In this document: one piece after another, positions 1 through 11,055 of the stretch
Position numbering within the stretch: the first letter of the stretch is position 1
Layout: each line of letters starts with the position of its first letter
Assembly (NCBI GenBank): GCA_950295325.1
Contig: OX485804.1
Span: forward strand, 35,900,001-35,960,000
Reading direction: 5' to 3'
Length of the DNA stretch: 60,000 nucleotides
Source of the DNA: Polytrichum commune
Lineage: Eukaryota; Streptophyta; Polytrichopsida; Polytrichales; Polytrichaceae
The notes under the pieces: model-generated
What the model was told of the DNA's origin: nothing
The model's input: the letters and a program-made list of their open reading frames with translations, nothing else
The model's database searches: none
Made by a program: the position numbers and the translations under genes

Positions 1-878
1 AAGGGGAGAAAGTTATGGCGGCGGAAAGTAAAGGAGGCTAAGTTTGGGTTGAGCACTCCCAAGGGGGTTCGAGGTAAGGTGGGGGATTGCTCTCACTCTC
101 TCTCTCTCTTGTTGATGTTAGGAAGTGGAGCCCTTAGAGCTCATGGAGGGGATGTGAGTTAGTTAGTAGGAAAAAACTCGTGGAGCTTGAGGGCACATGT
201 GTGATAATTGAATCCTTAGTGATGTTAACGAGGCAACTCTCTCTCTCTATTCTCATTGTGGTGTGTGATGGGAGACCTCACGGAGGGAGGGGTCTTGTCA
301 ATTTTTAGTTGTGGTTTTGAATTTTTCAATGACCTCAGAACTTTGGAAAATGAGGAGGATGGTGTTAAGGCAACTCGGCATGTGGGAGGAGAATGCTTGG
401 GTTAAGCTCAGCTGGGATTACTGGATGAGGGAGCAGCTGCTGGGCTTGGCTCAAGTACATGCTGAGTTAACTAATGGGACACTAATAGTGAGGTAAGTGG
501 CTGGGAGGAAGGGCTAGTACAGGAGGTTCTAACTAGGAAGGAAGGAAGAGAAGGGCGACGGCAACTGGGCGAGGACACAGAGCTTCAGATTACAAGGGAA
601 GACGAAGAATAATATTTAAGTCTGCAGCTAAGTAAGCCCAGCTGAGCTTGAAGGCGGAAGGAGGGAGTCTTAGCTTAAAATAATTGACCTGTACTGACAA
701 GAGGAGAATGTCAGCTAGGTGAGGGTATCATACCGAGGGCAAGGTCTGTGAGACTAAGGCTAAATGCAGAGAGTGACCCAGGGATGGCTGCCGAGAAGAT
801 GGAGCAGATTTCCAGGCCCCCAGCAAGGTAGCCTACCATCCAGCAAGGCAAAGGAGTCACAAGGGCCGGAACCAAGCC
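1..878. other. No recognisable gene; two CT microsatellites
   Basis: I see no gene here. Short open frames exist (for example about 311-496) but have no recognisable motif and no good start context. Two short CT-dinucleotide tracts lie at about 90-109 and 237-248. The segment ends at the target-site duplication of the retrotransposon that starts at 884. Confidence 0.5.
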
Positions 879-883
879 ATTTC

Positions 884-1856
884 TGTCGCAACCCTTGCTA
901 GCCCCCTTAGCAATCTTGCCAATTTTCTTTTCTAGCAAAGGTTACGAGCGCTAACCCTTCGCATACCGCCATGCTAATGGTTAGCTCCTCTTACCCCGGA
1001 CCATTAATTCAAAGGAGGCGAACCAACCCTCCTACTTTGCTTTCGGGACTCACCCCTTAATCGGTAACCCATTTCCCCAATGTGGACTTCCATCCATGGA
1101 AGTCCAATCCTATGTTGATCATCGCGTTGCCGGAGCAACACTACAACAACCCGAAGCATACTAGGCAACTATGGCCTCACAATAGGCCAAAGCCCATGGA
1201 GGCCTTGCCGTTCGGCCTCGGGTGGGTGAGGCCACACCACCTCACCCATATAAGCCTCTAGGACTTCACGCGGGGCCCCTACCCCACCGTCAACCAACCT
1301 CTTGTCTCTCCACCAAGAGTTGGGGCCAAGTGGACACTTTCCCTTAGCCGCTGGGCCTAGAAGCCCCCATCAGCTTCAGACCATCATAACTTCCTTGTAT
1401 GATGTCTGATTCCAACAACCAACCACTCCATCTTCATCTACGCTTCACGTAGATGCCGATGGACACCTCACTTGCCCCATTCGGGCAAGTATTGAGGAAG
1501 TAATGCCTGTTTGAACCTTGGCAGTCCCAGGAATCACTCCCAGGCACTGCTGTACCAGGGCGCTGTCCCGGGACAGCGCCCCACTCAAATGGCCATAACT
1601 CCTAGCTCACACCTCCGATTGAGGTGTTCTTGGGCTCTCTAGAATCACCACGCCATGAACTACGCATAGCTCATGGCCTTACCCTTGTGCCTCCCAGTCT
1701 TCGTGGGTGGGAGGCGTTCCCAACGCCCGGGGCCCTCACCCACACTAGGATCACTTGGGCCCTCTCACCAACGGCGCCACAAGTCCCGGGTGTCACTCCG
1801 GGGTCCCCCTTGTGCCCATGGTGTTTCGGCCACTCCTCATGGAGAGGTGCGCGACA
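884..1856 (-). repeat. 3' LTR of the Ty3/gypsy element
   Basis: This 973-bp LTR is bounded by TGTCGC and GCGACA and matches 7044-8016 at a constant offset of 6160 with no mismatch noticed. It is strikingly rich in short perfect inverted repeats: arms at 1084-1093/1096-1105, 1435-1442/1448-1455, 1470-1477/1483-1490, 1558-1569/1570-1581, 1609-1615/1621-1627 and 1652-1658/1671-1677. There is one near-perfect hairpin at 1376-1409. Open frames inside it recur in every LTR copy because the DNA is repeated, not because they are genes. Confidence 0.95.
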
Positions 1857-1874
1857 CTCACCCCCACCAAACGG
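1857..1874 (-). other. Polypurine tract beside the 3' LTR
   Basis: On the minus strand the bases just before the LTR are purine-rich (GGTGGGGGTGAG next to TGTCGC). This is where the second-strand primer of an LTR retrotransposon is expected. The call rests on position and composition. Confidence 0.6.
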
Positions 1875-2869
1875 AGTCGATGCCCTCATCGACTATACTC
1901 GTAGTCGGCACACCAATTCTCAAGTTGCCATCCTCTATGGTGCGGCATTGTGTTTACCTTAGGGCGCGACCCCCACAATGCATCTTCAAATTTGGCATAG
2001 TCCCAAAGGTGTCGTTCCTAGGTGGTCTGTTAGCGACTTTGGATCTCTCATCCAAGGACCTAACCTATACTAGACCCACCTACTTTGGGACTCACTTGGG
2101 TTGCCCCTCCTTTGGGGCCTCCCCCGTTAGGCTCCACTAGCCTAACGTGACACATCTAGGCAAGACCTCAACGCTTCCACTAAGTTGTCTCGGTTGCAAC
2201 TCCGAGATGGCTTTCCATTGTTAAGCCACGCCTCGATCGCACGGGGGTGATGCCAAGTCCCGCCCGACTCGGTTCCCACTTTGCTCTTTCGAGACATGGG
2301 TTCATGACTCCCATGCGCCAACTTTCGTTCGCTCGCGGGTAGCACTTTTATGAGCATGCGCCATCACCTTGTCCCCGCCCGGACAAGCCCACAAGTAAGA
2401 AGTTTCTTGGTTTTATCCAAGGCCCCTCCAAGCCATGGCCCCCAATTACTCGGCTTACCCAACCTAGTTTGGCATATCTATTCCCCCTCTTCCATTAACC
2501 AAGCACAAGTACAAGACTAGGACCTCATCTCATACTTTTCTCTTTGCACCACTAAAGTTTGGACTTTATTCCCTCAAGCCAAAGAACAAGTTCATGTTGT
2601 GGAGCAATTAGCCTCGAAGCTAAGTGTGCTACTAGCGTCTCTCCCCCACTAAAGGAGATTGATGTCCTCATCAATGCCTACACTTTATTTTATTGAAATG
2701 TCTAGCCTTAATTTCTTCAAAGTGCTTTACCAATTCCTTGCCGTTCATCATGTCTCTTGCCGCTACCCAAACGGTTTCTTTCTCATGGTATCCTCACCAT
2801 TTCACCAAGTACTCCTTTGGTCATTTTCTTTCTTTTTCACTTGGGCTTCCTACACTTGATGATGCCCTC

Positions 2870-3900
2870 CTACCTCATGTTCCAAATGACGTCCACAAGG
2901 TCGGGAGGTGGCCTAATCACTTGCTTGTAATTGGGCCACAAGGTGTCCTCCTGAAATGGCTTTAGGAATGAGACATGAAATGTTGGATGCACTTTGATCT
3001 CGGGCGGTAATTCCAACTTATACATGTCCTTGAACACTTGTTCCACAATGGGAAATGAAGCTCCAATTTTGGACATGACCTTTGGAGTGAGGCCTTCCGG
3101 CTAAGTGAAGTTTTTCACATTCAACAACATCTTTTGGCCCACCTCATTCTCCACTTCGCGTCTTCCGGCATTGACTTGCACTTCGTAGCACATTCGGGCT
3201 TTCTCCACCAACAACTTGGTCATCTCCAAGACTTGTTTACATTCTTGGCCAAGTCCTCACCATCTTGGTTGAACTCTAGTGTTGAATGTGCCCCCTCGAG
3301 AGCTAGGTTAATAGGTTGGAGCGCATCCACTCCATAAGCCACCACCAAAGACCACCCCTTGGTAGCCAAGTGCGTGGCTACATTGCAATTACACTCCGCT
3401 CGACCCACATAGTCCGCCCAATCTCCTTGGTCCGCCCCCACCAAGTTCCTCAAGTATTGCTTCAAGACTCCATTCACACGCTCCGTTTCCCATCCATTTA
3501 GGAATGCAAGGCCGTGCTAAACCTTAGTTTCCTTCCGACCTCTTTAGAGAAATGCATTGAAAATGCACTTGTGAACTTTGGATCTTGATCCCACACAATC
3601 ACTTTTGGCAACCCGTGGTGCCTCAACCATCCTTTGAGAAAAGGCTATGCGGTCTTCAACGCGGTGGCGGCTCCCACAATCGGCACCATGTGTGCCAACT
3701 TGGCAAACCGCTCTACCATCAACAAGATGGCATCATACCCATGTGACTCCGGCAAACTTGTGATCAAGTCCATGCACATACTATGCCATGGCGCCGACGA
3801 GATAGGCAACAGTTGCAAGAAACCGCCTTGCTTTTGGTAAGAGGCTCGGTTCATTTGAACCTTGATTCAAGCCTTCACAAAGTGGGCTATATCTTCCTTT
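2870..3900 (-). pseudogene. Ty3/gypsy integrase remnant (core and C-terminal part)
   Basis: Broken minus-strand frames match integrase in order. At 3645-3854 the start of the catalytic core reads like W-x5-MDLITSLPES followed by MVERFAKLAHMVPI, containing the first catalytic Asp. At 3220-3477 is the region usually reading NRxLxxYLR...DWxxYxxxAE. At 2870-3076 is the C-terminal segment LELPPEIKVHPTFHVSFLKP, normally followed by a chromodomain in chromoviruses. Frameshifts and stops separate the pieces, so no full-length product is possible. No chromodomain could be confirmed downstream. Confidence 0.8.
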
Positions 3901-4107
3901 ATGCACCGCCAATGGTACCTCCATGACACCATTCTATGGCGGTTTTTTTTCTTTCTCCTCTATGGCCGGCAATAGGGCTATCACATTTTTCCTTCAAAAC
4001 CGATAGCCTCAACTTGCCTTGTGGCACAAATACCCGACTTTGTTTGCACTTGAACAATCCGTCCACCAACTAAACCTCTTTGAGCACCTTGCTCTTGCGA
4101 AGCTCAC

Positions 4108-4363
4108 CTAAAAGTTTTTGTGCTTTGGGGTAATTAATTTACCCCTCCCGTATCTTGCATCACAAGTTTCCTTCGCCGCACACATTAGCCACAAGGTTTG
4201 GATGGTTCTCATTGCTTGGAACTCATCCGGTCTACTTCGCGCATCCAGCACCACATTTCCACGGTCCGGTTTGTGGATTAGATCCACCTTCATAAGCGCC
4301 AAGCTATCATGCCAACGCAATGACTTGGCGCTCACTTGCGCTTGTATGTCAAAATACTTTTAG
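4108..4363 (-). pseudogene. RNase H domain remnant of the Ty3/gypsy element
   Basis: The minus-strand frame contains RWHDSLALMKVDLIHKPDR followed by GNVVLDARSRP, matching the end of the Ty3/gypsy RNase H domain (family pattern H-K-P-G-x-x-N-x-V-A-D-A-L-S-R). The usual ADALSR is altered to LDARSR. The segment lies between the integrase remnant and the tandemly repeated RT/RNase H junction. It is a degraded coding relic, not a gene. Confidence 0.75.
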
Positions 4364-4469
4364 GACACATTGTCCTTGTAGACCTTTACTTTGTGCGACC
4401 CCAACTAGTGTCGCCACATCTTCAAGCAATGCACTACCGCAAAGAAGTTCTTTGTCATGAGTTGGTTGT

Positions 4470-5395
4470 CTTCTTTGACAACCATCGAGCTTCATGCTCG
4501 CATATGCAATGGCCATCCATCTTACACATAATCCACCATTGGCAAAATCACTCACCCCCGTATGCACCTCAAAAGGTTTGTCAAGCTCCGCGAACTTGAG
4601 TACGGGCGGCGAAGAGAACTTGGTCTTAAGCTCCCCAAAGACTCATGACAAACATCATCCCACTCTTGGGATAGCCATTTCTTCCACAAGTCGCACAAGG
4701 TGGGACAACCATCGAGCTTCATGCTCTCATATGCCATGGCCATCCATCTTGCCTCAACATCCGCCAATGGTAAAGTCACTCGCCCCCGTATGCACCTCAA
4801 AAGGTTTGTCAAACTCCGCGAACTTGAGCACGGGCGGCGAAGAGAACTTTGTATTAAGCTTCTCAAAGACTTGGTGGCAAGGCTCATCCCACTCTTGGGA
4901 TAGCCATTTCTTTCACAAGTCGCACAAGGTTTGACAACCTTTAAGCTTAATGCTCCCATATGCAATGGGCATCCATCTTGGATCAACATCCGCCAATGGT
5001 AAAGTTACTCGCCCCCGTATGCACCTCAAAAGGTTTGTCAGATTTCGCAAACTTGAGCACGGGCGGCGAAGAAAACTTGGTCTTAAGCTCCTTAAAGACT
5101 TGGTGGCAAAGCTCGTCCCACTTTTGGGATAGCCATTTCTTGCATAAGTTGGACAAGGTCGGACAACCATCGAGATTCATGCTCTTATATGCAATGGCCA
5201 TCCATTTTGCCTCAACATCCGCCAATGCTAAAGTCACTCGCCCCCGTATGCACCTCAAAAGGTTTGTCAAAGTCCGCGAACTTAAGCACGGGCGGCGAAG
5301 AGAACTTGTTTTTGAGCCCCCCAAAGGCTTGGTGACAAGGCTCATCCCACTCTTGGGATAGCCATTTTCCCCAATAAGTTGAATAAGGTCCTAGC
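4470..5395 (-). repeat. Four tandem copies of a 228-229 bp RT/RNase H junction unit
   Basis: The phrase TATGCACCTC recurs at 4561, 4789, 5018 and 5247, giving periods of 228, 229 and 229 bp. Each unit on the minus strand encodes a version of FSSPPVLKFADFDKPFEVHT, the end of RT and start of RNase H. One copy is normal for a Ty3/gypsy pol, so three extra copies arose by tandem duplication inside the element. A 229-bp period breaks the frame from copy to copy, so the array cannot be translated as a repeat protein. The copies have diverged, so the array is older than the latest insertion. Confidence 0.9.
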
Positions 5396-5730
5396 AACCT
5401 TAGAAAACTCTCGAATGAAGTTGTGGTACTAATTGGCTAGGCCAACAAATGACCTAAGCCCTTTTGAATCAAGGGCCAATTCTCCTTTTGGATTGCCTTG
5501 ACATTCTTCATGTTCGTCCACCAACTTCATTTATCACCACATACCTCAAGAGCTCAATCTCTCGTTGAGCAAAGTGATTTTTCACTTCTTGGCGGTAATT
5601 TTTTTTTTGGGCAACACATTGGTGAATACATCCTTGTATTTCACCAACATCACACCAATGTTGTTTGGGGGAGGCCCATCTTTCCTAGCCTTCCCATACG
5701 TTCCTTGGAGTTGCTCCAATTGAACCACGA
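5396..5730 (-). pseudogene. Reverse transcriptase remnant with the catalytic core deleted
   Basis: On the minus strand the start of RT (KYKDVFTNVLPKKKLPPRSE, near 5560-5660) runs almost directly into its end (TNMKNVKAIQ, then a degraded GLGHLLA near 5430-5510). The 150 or so residues between them in a normal Ty3/gypsy RT, including the YxDD active site, are absent. This shows that the element could not copy itself. The identification rests on family knowledge of the flanking motifs. Confidence 0.7.
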
Positions 5731-5733
5731 CAA

Positions 5734-6078
5734 TTATGTTTTTTTTTTTTTTTTTATTCGGTCCATTAAGACCAAATTCAACTTAGGTCCTCCTACCATA
5801 GGAGTCATTGTTAATTTGAACTTCAATTCTTTGCCATTATGACACATCATAATGCACCGCAAGCACACCGGCTTGCACCTCACATCTATCATGTGAGTTT
5901 CAAAGAACGCGGCCTTCACAATGACATGCATTTCATCTATTTCACATGATGAGAAATTTTGACAAAAATCCAATGTCCCACATTGAAAGGTTACATGCAT
6001 CGCGGCCTCCTTTGTCTCATGCGATTCGCCCTTTCCAAACCGCACCTTGGTGGACTTGCCCGCTCTATCAATCGGCAA
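5734..6078 (-). pseudogene. Protease-like region of Ty3/gypsy pol
   Basis: An open minus-strand frame contains a pattern like MIDVRCKPVCLRCIMMCHNG followed by PMVGGPKLNLVLMDRI. It lies between gag and the RT start, where the aspartic protease and linker belong. I could not find a clean D-[ST]-G active site, so it may be a decayed protease or only the protease-RT linker. A poly-T run at about 5740-5755 ends the frame. Confidence 0.45.
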
Positions 6079-6495
6079 GCCCCAACTCCCTTGTGAGTTT
6101 TGGGCTCAAGAAGAAATGGCTTGCCTCTTTGTCAACCCATGAGACATTTCTCCCATTCATTTGAGCCTCAAGGTACAAAAGACTTGGCCTTGGCTAAAGG
6201 CTACTAGCCTTGGCCACAATGCCATCGTCTTACATTCGGTCCTCGGCAACACCATGAGTTTGGCTTGGTCCGCAAGGCCAACTTTTAACACTCCGTCCGT
6301 GGCACAAATATGATCTAGCTTGGTACCACCAAGCCACCTTCTCACATTCCGTCCGCGGCACGAGCTAGCATGATTTGCCTTGGTATAATGGGCCAAACTA
6401 CTTGCACTCATTTCCTTGGGACCTCTTTCGGCTAAACCCACTTTGTGGTGATGTGCCGCCCAACTTCTTCTTAGGACCATCGGCTTCAATGCTCT

Positions 6496-7020
6496 TCAAA
6501 TCTTTATGATTCGCACTACGTCCTCAAGAAGCTTTGGGTTCCTGAACATGGTTTTCACTACCCGCTTTTGAAACCCACCTAAAACGATGCATTTTTTAGA
6601 AAGCTCGTCCATCCTAGATGTACCATTCATTTGGGTGTGAAATTCACACATATACACCTTAAGAGACCCCGCGTGCCTCATGTGCCCCAAGTTCATTTCA
6701 ACATCACCACCTTCTAAGCATTTCGAATTGGAATTTCAATCCAACATTAATGCCCTCCAAGGTTTTGGGTGCATTCGGTATTCTAGGCCCCAAATGTTTT
6801 TTTGAGGTGTGCGGGAGCCCTTTCAAAGGACTCCACCATTTTCCTTACTGAATCCACCATCATGCCCACCATTGTCATGAGAACTAATGGTATGGTCAAA
6901 TTCCATTTACACATGATCTTTGTTCCAATTTGAACCTAACAACCTTTTGGAAACCCCGGCTCACCATAATAACCCTCAGGTTTGATAGCCATGTCTCCCT
7001 CAAAGTGCTAGCTCAAATAT
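6496..7020 (-). pseudogene. gag remnant of the Ty3/gypsy element
   Basis: A minus-strand frame reading MRHAGSLKVYMCEFHTQMNG followed by SRMDELSKKCIVLGGFQKRV fits the retrotransposon gag capsid pattern (G-S-V-x-x-Y-x-x-x-F ... L...M..LSE..K...F..GL). It lies between the primer-binding site and the protease-like region. The frame is short and closed on both sides, so no intact Gag is encoded. Confidence 0.65.
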
Positions 7021-7029
7021 TGGAACCCC

Positions 7030-7041
7030 GCTCTGATACCA
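7030..7041 (-). promoter_or_regulatory. Primer-binding site, initiator tRNA-Met type
   Basis: On the minus strand TGGTATCAGAGC lies 2 nt inside the LTR edge at 7043/7044. This 12-mer is the classic complement of the 3' end of plant initiator tRNA-Met used by many Ty1 and Ty3 elements. It proves that 7044-8016 is the 5' LTR and that the element runs on the minus strand. Confidence 0.93.
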
Positions 7042-7043
7042 AG

Positions 7044-8016
7044 TGTCGCAACCCTTGCTAGCCCCCTTAGCAATCTTGCCAATTTTCTTTTCTAGCAAAG
7101 GTTACGAGCGCTAACCCTTCGCATACCGCCATGCTAATGGTTAGCTCCTCTTACCCCGGACCATTAATTCAAAGGAGGCGAACCAACCCTCCTACTTTGC
7201 TTTCGGGACTCACCCCTTAATCGGTAACCCATTTCCCCAATGTGGACTTCCATCCATGGAAGTCCAATCCTATGTTGATCATCGCGTTGCCGGAGCAACA
7301 CTACAACAACCCGAAGCATACTAGGCAACTATGGCCTCACAATAGGCCAAAGCCCATGGAGGCCTTGCCGTTCGGCCTCGGGTGGGTGAGGCCACACCAC
7401 CTCACCCATATAAGCCTCTAGGACTTCACGCGGGGCCCCTACCCCACCGTCAACCAACCTCTTGTCTCTCCACCAAGAGTTGGGGCCAAGTGGACACTTT
7501 CCCTTAGCCGCTGGGCCTAGAAGCCCCCATCAGCTTCAGACCATCATAACTTCCTTGTATGATGTCTGATTCCAACAACCAACCACTCCATCTTCATCTA
7601 CGCTTCACGTAGATGCCGATGGACACCTCACTTGCCCCATTCGGGCAAGTATTGAGGAAGTAATGCCTGTTTGAACCTTGGCAGTCCCAGGAATCACTCC
7701 CAGGCACTGCTGTACCAGGGCGCTGTCCCGGGACAGCGCCCCACTCAAATGGCCATAACTCCTAGCTCACACCTCCGATTGAGGTGTTCTTGGGCTCTCT
7801 AGAATCACCACGCCATGAACTACGCATAGCTCATGGCCTTACCCTTGTGCCTCCCAGTCTTCGTGGGTGGGAGGCGTTCCCAACGCCCGGGGCCCTCACC
7901 CACACTAGGATCACTTGGGCCCTCTCACCAACGGCGCCACAAGTCCCGGGTGTCACTCCGGGGTCCCCCTTGTGCCCATGGTGTTTCGGCCACTCCTCAT
8001 GGAGAGGTGCGCGACA
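7044..8016 (-). repeat. 5' LTR of the Ty3/gypsy element
   Basis: This 973-bp LTR has TGTCGC and GCGACA ends and lies next to the primer-binding site. It should contain the promoter and transcription start of the element. It carries the same inverted-repeat series as the 3' LTR, including the 24-bp palindrome centred at about 7729/7730. Confidence 0.95.
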
Positions 8017-8021
8017 ATTTC

Positions 8022-8604
8022 GGCGACAGTGCAACTCGGATCAGTGAAAGAGGTCCCGGGACGGGCACTGACGGATGGTTGACGGGCAATGACGGGCCCA
8101 GACCTGAGCCAAACAACGCAGAATTACTCTGTGATAGATTTTTCTGTTGCAATGAATTCAGACCCGAGGCCTCTGACTAGTTAGGGGGCATTGGGGAAAC
8201 TAATGTGTGTAGCATTTGGAGTTGATTTGGTAGGGAAACTTGTGCACTCACTTACTTAGCCTAGGATGCACAACTAGGGACCAAGCAATCTTGACTTGTT
8301 TGACCATGGGTTGGTCCTTACCACCTATGGATTAGTTGGCTTATCCTAGAGCATGAGAGGGAATGCCCTTGATGCATTAAAATTTTAGCTTAGGTCGATT
8401 GAGTTTGTGGACATAAGTAGTAGTGTAGGTTTGATTGACACTTGATTTGAATTGGTGTGGTGTGACGTGGGTAACTTGTTGGTGGAAGTGTTTGTTAACA
8501 CTTCTCATCAATGACCACATAATAAAAAAGAGTTGTTTTCTATGTTCATGCATCGGTGTATGAATGAATTAAAACTATAAAATTACACAAAGAGTGACAT
8601 TGTC
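8022..8604. other. No gene seen; probable 5' flank of the following gene
   Basis: I see no coding signal in this stretch. It runs from the retrotransposon's target duplication to the first ATG of the coiled-coil/FCP1 locus and is AT-rich towards its end, as expected for a promoter or 5' UTR. No TATA box could be assigned with confidence. Confidence 0.4.
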
Positions 8605-9960
8605 ATGGAATCTACAACCAAGCCTAGTGAGGAGCTCAAGGACCCAAATGAAGTGAAGGCGACCAATGGTAAAAGGAAAAGGGGAATAGCCGCGTGGGCT
8701 TGCGCGTACAAGGCTAGGAATTGGACACTTGAGTCATCAAAGGACTCATCCAAGTCCAAGGGCAATGCCACGGAAGAATGTGAGCCCAAACCCACTACTC
8801 GGACTACGAACGCTTAAGGGTGGGGGGTTTGGCCTCACAGATATCGAAGACATCATCGATGTCCTTACCCCCCATCCTGTGGTGCCTCTTGCCTCAAGAG
8901 AAGAGGAACGCCTGCGACGGAGTGGGACAGTGACGGAGACCAAGAGCCCGTCTCCCCAAGAGAGCAGCCAGCCAGACAAGATCACGTATCCGGCCTTGTT
9001 CGTGATCCTGTTCATCCTCATCAATTTGTCTTGGGCGAAGACCACATGGATACAGAGGGGGCGCATGAAGACTTCACTCCAATAAGGGTCCATCCTACCC
9101 CTATTTCCTCTCCCTTTGGGACTCCCACTTCTCGAGTTGGGTTTCCTTCCACTGCGGGTCCATCGCGTGCTGTTGGGCTTATGGCAGAGAAGGATGTGGA
9201 CGTTGCGACAAAAGCCGGATGCACAGCCTCATCTGGAGGGGGATCTGAACAGGTAGAGTTGCCACCTATGGAGGGTAGAGATGTGTTGGAGTTGATTTTG
9301 AGGCCGGATATCGCCTCATACCGTGAGAGTCGTCGACAAAGGAAGAAGACTCCTTACAACGAGTACCCTGAAGGCGCCGTCTTGGAACTCTCTGATGAAG
9401 ACGAGGATGAGGTTAGGATGTACAATGCCCTCTCTGCGTTGCCTTCTGAACCTGGCAAGGTGAAGAAAGAGCCGATGTCTGTGGCCGAATTGGACGAGAA
9501 ACTAGAGAAGAGAATGAAGGAAGAGCTTGACCAACGGCTTCGAGAAGCTAACGAGGAGCACGCCAAAAAGATGGCCGCCATCCAAGCTGAGATGGAGGAG
9601 GCTAGGTTGGAGTCTGCTCGAAGGCACGCCGATCTCATGGCTCAAAATCAACAATTCTTGGCCCAAAGCCAACAATTTATGAGCCTCATGCAGAGCTTGC
9701 AAGCAAGACCCCCAGTAATGTATGCAGCTCCCGAAGCCGGCATGTCGATGCCTCCCACTCTCATGCGGCCTCCGTCTAGTAGCCATACGGTGTACATACC
9801 AGAGCATACCTATCCAGCCCCCGCCTTGTATGTCCCGCCCTCTCCCCAGGTTGCCGCCACCCCAGAGCCCTCCTCTCATACCGTACGAGAGGAGGAGAGA
9901 CCTGCACGTTATACGGCAGGTGCTCACGAGAAAGGCGCCATTGAAGACATCACAACCATT

Positions 9961-11055
9961 GGCAGCCAAGAAGATGAAGATATGCGGGGCAGCCAAGAGG
10001 ATGAAGATATGCGGTGTCGCAACCCTTGCTAGCCCCCCTTGACAATCTTGCCAATTTTCAATTCTAGCAAAGGTTACGAGCGCTAACCATTCGCATTCCG
10101 CCATGCTAATGATTAGCTCCTCCTACCCCGGACCTTATAGTTCATAGGAGGGAACCAACCCTCCTACTTTGCTTTCGGGACTCACCCCTTAATCGGTAAC
10201 CCATTCCTAGATGTGGACTTCCATCCATGGAAGTCCAATCCCATGTTGATCATCGCATTGCCGGAGCAACACTACAACAACCCGAAGCATACTAGGCAAC
10301 TATGGCCTCACAATGGGCCAAAGCCCATGGAGGCCTTGCCGTTCGGCCTCGGGTGGGTGAGGCCACACCACCTCACCCATATAAGCCTCTAGGACTCTAC
10401 GCGAGGCCCCTACCCCACCGTCAACCAACCTCTTGTCTCTCTACCAAGAGTTGGGGCCAAGTGGACATTTTCCCTTAGCCGCGGGGCCTAGAAGCCCCCA
10501 GCAGCTTCAGACCATCATAACTTCCTTGTATGATGTCTGATTCCAACAACCAACCACTCCATCTTCATCTACGCTTCACGTAGATGCCGATGGACTCCTC
10601 ACTTGCCCCATTCGGGCAAGTGGTGAGGAAGTTATGCCTGTTTGAACCTTGGCAGTCCCGGGAATCACTCCCAGGCACTGCTGTACCAGGGCGCTGTCCC
10701 GGGACAGCGCCCCACTCAAATGGCCATAACTCCTAGCTCACACCTCGGATTGAGGTGTTCTTGAGCATTCTAGAATCACCACGCCATGAGCTACGCATAG
10801 CTCATGGCCTTACCCTTGTGCCTCCTAGTCTTTGTGGATGGGAGGCGTTCCCAACGCCCGGGGACCTCACCCACACTAGGATCACTTGGGCCCTCTCACC
10901 AACGGCGCCACAAGTCCCGGGTGTCACTCCGGGGTCCCCCTTGTGCCCATGGTGTTTCGGCCACTCCTCATGGAGAGGTGCGCGACATGCGGGGCAGCCA
11001 AGAGGATGAAGATATGCGGGGCAGCCAAGAAGATGAACATATGCGGGGTAGCCAA
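9961..11055 (+). repeat. Minisatellite coding GSQEDEDMR, interrupted by an LTR
   Basis: A 27-bp unit encoding GSQEDEDMR occurs twice before the solo LTR (9961-10014) and twice to three times after it (10988-11055). The last unit is altered to GSQDTTDED. The LTR's target duplication TGCGG falls within the unit. The unit length is a multiple of three, so copy-number change would keep the frame. Confidence 0.85.
10015..10987 (-). mobile_element. Solo LTR of the same Ty3/gypsy family, inserted in an exon
   Basis: The segment begins TGTCGC and ends GCGACA, is 973 bp long, and is a slightly diverged copy of the LTR at 7044-8016, in the same orientation. A perfect 5-bp target duplication, TGCGG, flanks it (10010-10014 and 10988-10992). 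Solo LTRs arise by recombination between the two LTRs of a full element. LTR plus duplication is 978 bp, a multiple of three, but the LTR carries a stop soon after its start in the host frame. Confidence 0.95.

Larger units (their letters stand above)
884..8016 (-). mobile_element. Ty3/gypsy LTR retrotransposon, defective interior, identical-looking LTRs
   Basis: A complete LTR element lies in minus orientation. Both LTRs begin TGTCGC and end GCGACA, and the element is flanked by a perfect 5-bp duplication, ATTTC, at 879-883 and 8017-8021. A tRNA-Met primer site lies inside the high-coordinate LTR and a purine-rich tract inside the low-coordinate LTR, which fixes the orientation. In minus-strand order the interior shows gag, protease-like, RT start and end, RNase H and integrase, the Ty3/gypsy order. 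All reading frames are broken. The RT core is absent and about 1 kb between integrase and the 3' LTR (1875-2869) has no coding I recognise. The two LTRs showed no difference on reading, which implies recent insertion. I infer that this copy was mobilised in trans. Confidence 0.95.

Noticed and set aside
1624-2140. A 155-codon frame recurring at 1673, 7833, 10804 and 22648
   Set aside because: It lies inside each LTR copy and runs into unrelated flanking DNA, so its recurrence reflects the LTR, not a conserved protein.
4470-5395. Regular array that could look like a CRISPR or satellite
   Set aside because: Units are 228-229 bp and encode parts of RT/RNase H; it is a duplication inside a retrotransposon.
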